From: Rhytidiadelphus loreus
Taxonomy: Eukaryota > Streptophyta > Bryopsida > Hypnales > Hylocomiaceae
DNA length: 64,000 nucleotides
Assembly: GCA_947034895.1 (NCBI GenBank)
Contig: OX344765.1
Span: forward strand, 3,911,001 to 3,975,000
Reading direction: 5' to 3'
Shown here: piece after piece, positions 61,952-64,000 of the stretch
Position numbering within the stretch: the first letter of the stretch is position 1
Layout: every line of letters starts with the position of its first letter
The notes under the pieces: model-generated
The model's input: the letters and a program-made list of their open reading frames with translations, nothing else
What the model was told of the DNA's origin: nothing
Database searches by the model: none
Translations under genes and position numbers: made by a program

Positions 61952-62452
61952 GTGAATGTGCGTCAGGGAATTCGATCTCGATCATCAGTCATGGAGTGTG
62001 ATTGGAGAGGAGTTCTTACATTCGATTGGCACCCCCGACAAAAAGCCTGCGTCATTGCTGCGTCAGGAGCTGCGTCGTACTTCCCCAGGCTTCAGTGCTT
62101 CCAAATGGAGGAGTTTGAGCTTGGCCTTGTCGGCCTCAAACAAAGCAACGACCACACCAATGATGATACGTTCGTATGCGACGAAATAAGACTAACAATC
62201 CTCTCGAACCGCACAAATGGAGGGCCAGCGAACATAGTGACGTTCCGGAATGCCCCACGGTCCGAAATACTCCTGATTCCAATAACCCCACGGACAGGGT
62301 TAGGTCGGATCAGAGGGACACAGTGGTCGTTTCCCGTTGACAGCGGCCAAGCTTCGTGTCACAATGGCGCCTGTCCGTCTGAGCCGCTCCGTCTCTCATG
62401 TCCACGCACATGTGCTCCGGGAGACTTCTCGACCCACCATTCAACTACCTGA
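61952..62452 (+). other. Orphan open frame downstream of the NLR
   Basis: A 166-codon open frame begins about 110 bp after the NLR stop (first in-frame ATG at about 61991). It includes EEFELGLVGLKQSNDHT and IRLTILSNRTNGGPANIV. GC content is like coding DNA. No domain recognised. It could be a 3' UTR, an alternative terminal exon (acceptor-like GTGCGTCAG ends at 61969) or a decayed gene. Confidence 0.3.
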
Positions 62453-64000
62453 TCCGCCGATTGCAGGGTCCCATAAAGACGGGACTTGAGTTGATTAGTT
62501 TTGATTCCGGATAATTATTAAAGTTCTGTTCCAGTACACTTCGTTTTGTTTAAGTCATAGCTGCAGTGATTTGGTCACTTCTCCATGTCCATTAACTGCA
62601 AATCTAATTGCGGTGAACATCCTCCTCTCGGAAAGAGAAATTAGCGGGACGGACAGTTCAGGCCACATTGGCATGTTTTAGCACTACCGTAGGCCTTTGT
62701 AGTGAGGGTTGGCAATGAATGAAGAATATAGGCTGACATATCTGAACTGTTAGGGATGACGAGCATTTCCTGGGCGCAAGAATTTGCTAAGCCTGATTTT
62801 ATTGAGAGATTAGGATCATCGAAAGGTAGCACACCATTTCAAAGACTTTCAACAAGGCAGCTCCGGAGAATCGACAGCATCAGGAAAGGGGGTGGTGAAG
62901 GTCTCAGGTCTGCATGCGCTGGCGAGTAGTGACCACAAGAATGCTATACCTCCGTTACACTGGGTACACTTCGCAGGATGCAATATACTGGGGGTCGGGA
63001 TTGTGAGTCCTTGCTTTCTCGAATTGCAAGAGTGGATGTCTTGATCAACTTTATTTGTTTCTTATACGTTTAAGCATTTGTTTTTACTTTAGCAATACCT
63101 ATTGGAATGACTTGAAACAAAGAGTGACATGCAGAGCATGATGACTTGGAGCTGATTTGATAAGAAAGAAAAATCATGGAAATGGAACAACAATTTGAAG
63201 TGTCATTCCATAATTTTTCTTTCTTAAACATGATTTGAAATGGTTCTCTACATTTTTGTCTTTTGTATTGCTTCTAATGGGCACTATTTGGGTTGTTCAA
63301 GGTCCAAATACATTGATTTTTGTGTCTATTCTATATTGATGTTTTTATACACTTCAAATGATAGAATTCTAAAGTTCTAATTCCACAACAATCAAAAGAT
63401 AGTAATATATTTAGAGGGTTGTTTGGCATGATCCATTGATGACATGCTTAGTAATTTAGAAGTTCAACTCTCAAAAAAACACTAAGAAGTTCAACTCTCA
63501 AAAATTATATATTTTTGAGGAAGTATGAATTTTTGAAGTGTGCTGTTCAAAAGGGTCTCTAGAATATTCCAAAACTAATAAAAAAAATGTATCTATAATT
63601 ATCGTCATCTTATTCACCTGGAGCAATCATAATATGGTATATTTTCTAACATGGTTGCAACATAAAAGCCTAGAAAAACAACCATTGAAGAAGAATTAAA
63701 GTCTAAGGATGCCCAACTTAGAATTCAAGGCTAATATCCAAAATGATCCCTACAAAGTGGCTACAAAATGCCAATATGGTTGTTGCTAGTGTAGAGCATT
63801 AGGAACCCTGACATCAGATTTGAAGGCATTGCCACGAGTAGCAGCAAGTCATGTAAAAACAATATACAATAATGGCATCATTTGCTTGATTTTTGGGTCT
63901 TAAAAAATAAACATTGATGTATTGCACAATAGGACTTTGCACATGGCAACAATCATTTTAGTAGCCGAAATATACTATTCAATTCAACATCTTCATTGCT
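62453..64000. other. NLR 3' flank and AT-rich repeat
   Basis: No gene recognised. About 63092-63165 repeats 52066-52140, and about 63295-63340 is inverted relative to about 52310-52355. A local inverted repeat (AAGAAAGAAAAATCATGG / CCATAATTTTTCTTTCTTA) lies at about 63160-63225. Confidence 0.4.

Noticed and set aside
1..64000. tRNA and rRNA genes
   Set aside because: No convincing GGTTCGAATCC-type T-loop with matching stems, and no rRNA core sequence, was seen by eye.

Overview
The window looks like nuclear DNA of a land plant. Genes are split by short GT-AG introns (about 100-650 nt, many acceptors ending TGCAG), two products carry plastid-targeting leaders, and the gene set (plastidial starch phosphorylase, AP2/ERF factor, TIR-NB-ARC-LRR receptor) is plant-specific. 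The TIR-NLR style, a Ty3/gypsy lineage and the AT-rich, MITE-filled spacers suggest a non-seed plant, most likely a moss; that part is inference. No rRNA, tRNA, CRISPR or viral genes were recognised.

Layout: (1) 0-13 kb is genic, with an NAD(P)-binding atypical SDR (156-2075, possibly continuing off the left edge) and a complete 14-exon plastidial alpha-glucan phosphorylase PHS1/PHO1 (4948-12347, 965 aa). Three abutting MITEs lie between them. (2) 13.5-41 kb is mainly AT-rich repeat: elements with TTAACCCTT-type inverted termini, a CACTA-like foldback, a PIF/Harbinger-like MITE, Ty3/gypsy reverse transcriptase and integrase remnants, and one GC-richer island (21.6-24.3 kb) with exon-like blocks. 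(3) 41-46 kb holds a two-exon AP2/ERF transcription factor (plus strand, 699 aa) convergent with a small three-exon, probably plastid, single-pass membrane protein (minus strand, 129 aa). (4) 46-53.5 kb is again repeats, including a perfect 67-bp x 3 tandem array. (5) 53.8-62.5 kb has an unrecognised minus-strand multi-exon gene and a five-exon TIR-NB-ARC-LRR receptor (57495-61841, 1144 aa).

The best candidate for something new is the receptor. After its LRRs, in the same exon, it carries a cysteine-rich tail resembling the ZZ zinc finger of the plant selective-autophagy receptor NBR1, followed by a second partial copy. A TNL with an integrated NBR1-type ZZ would link immune sensing to autophagy cargo recognition. 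The same gene has two short upstream ORFs and an intron whose retention would give a TIR-only protein. The genes do not form a pathway; they are independent plant loci in repeat-rich DNA.
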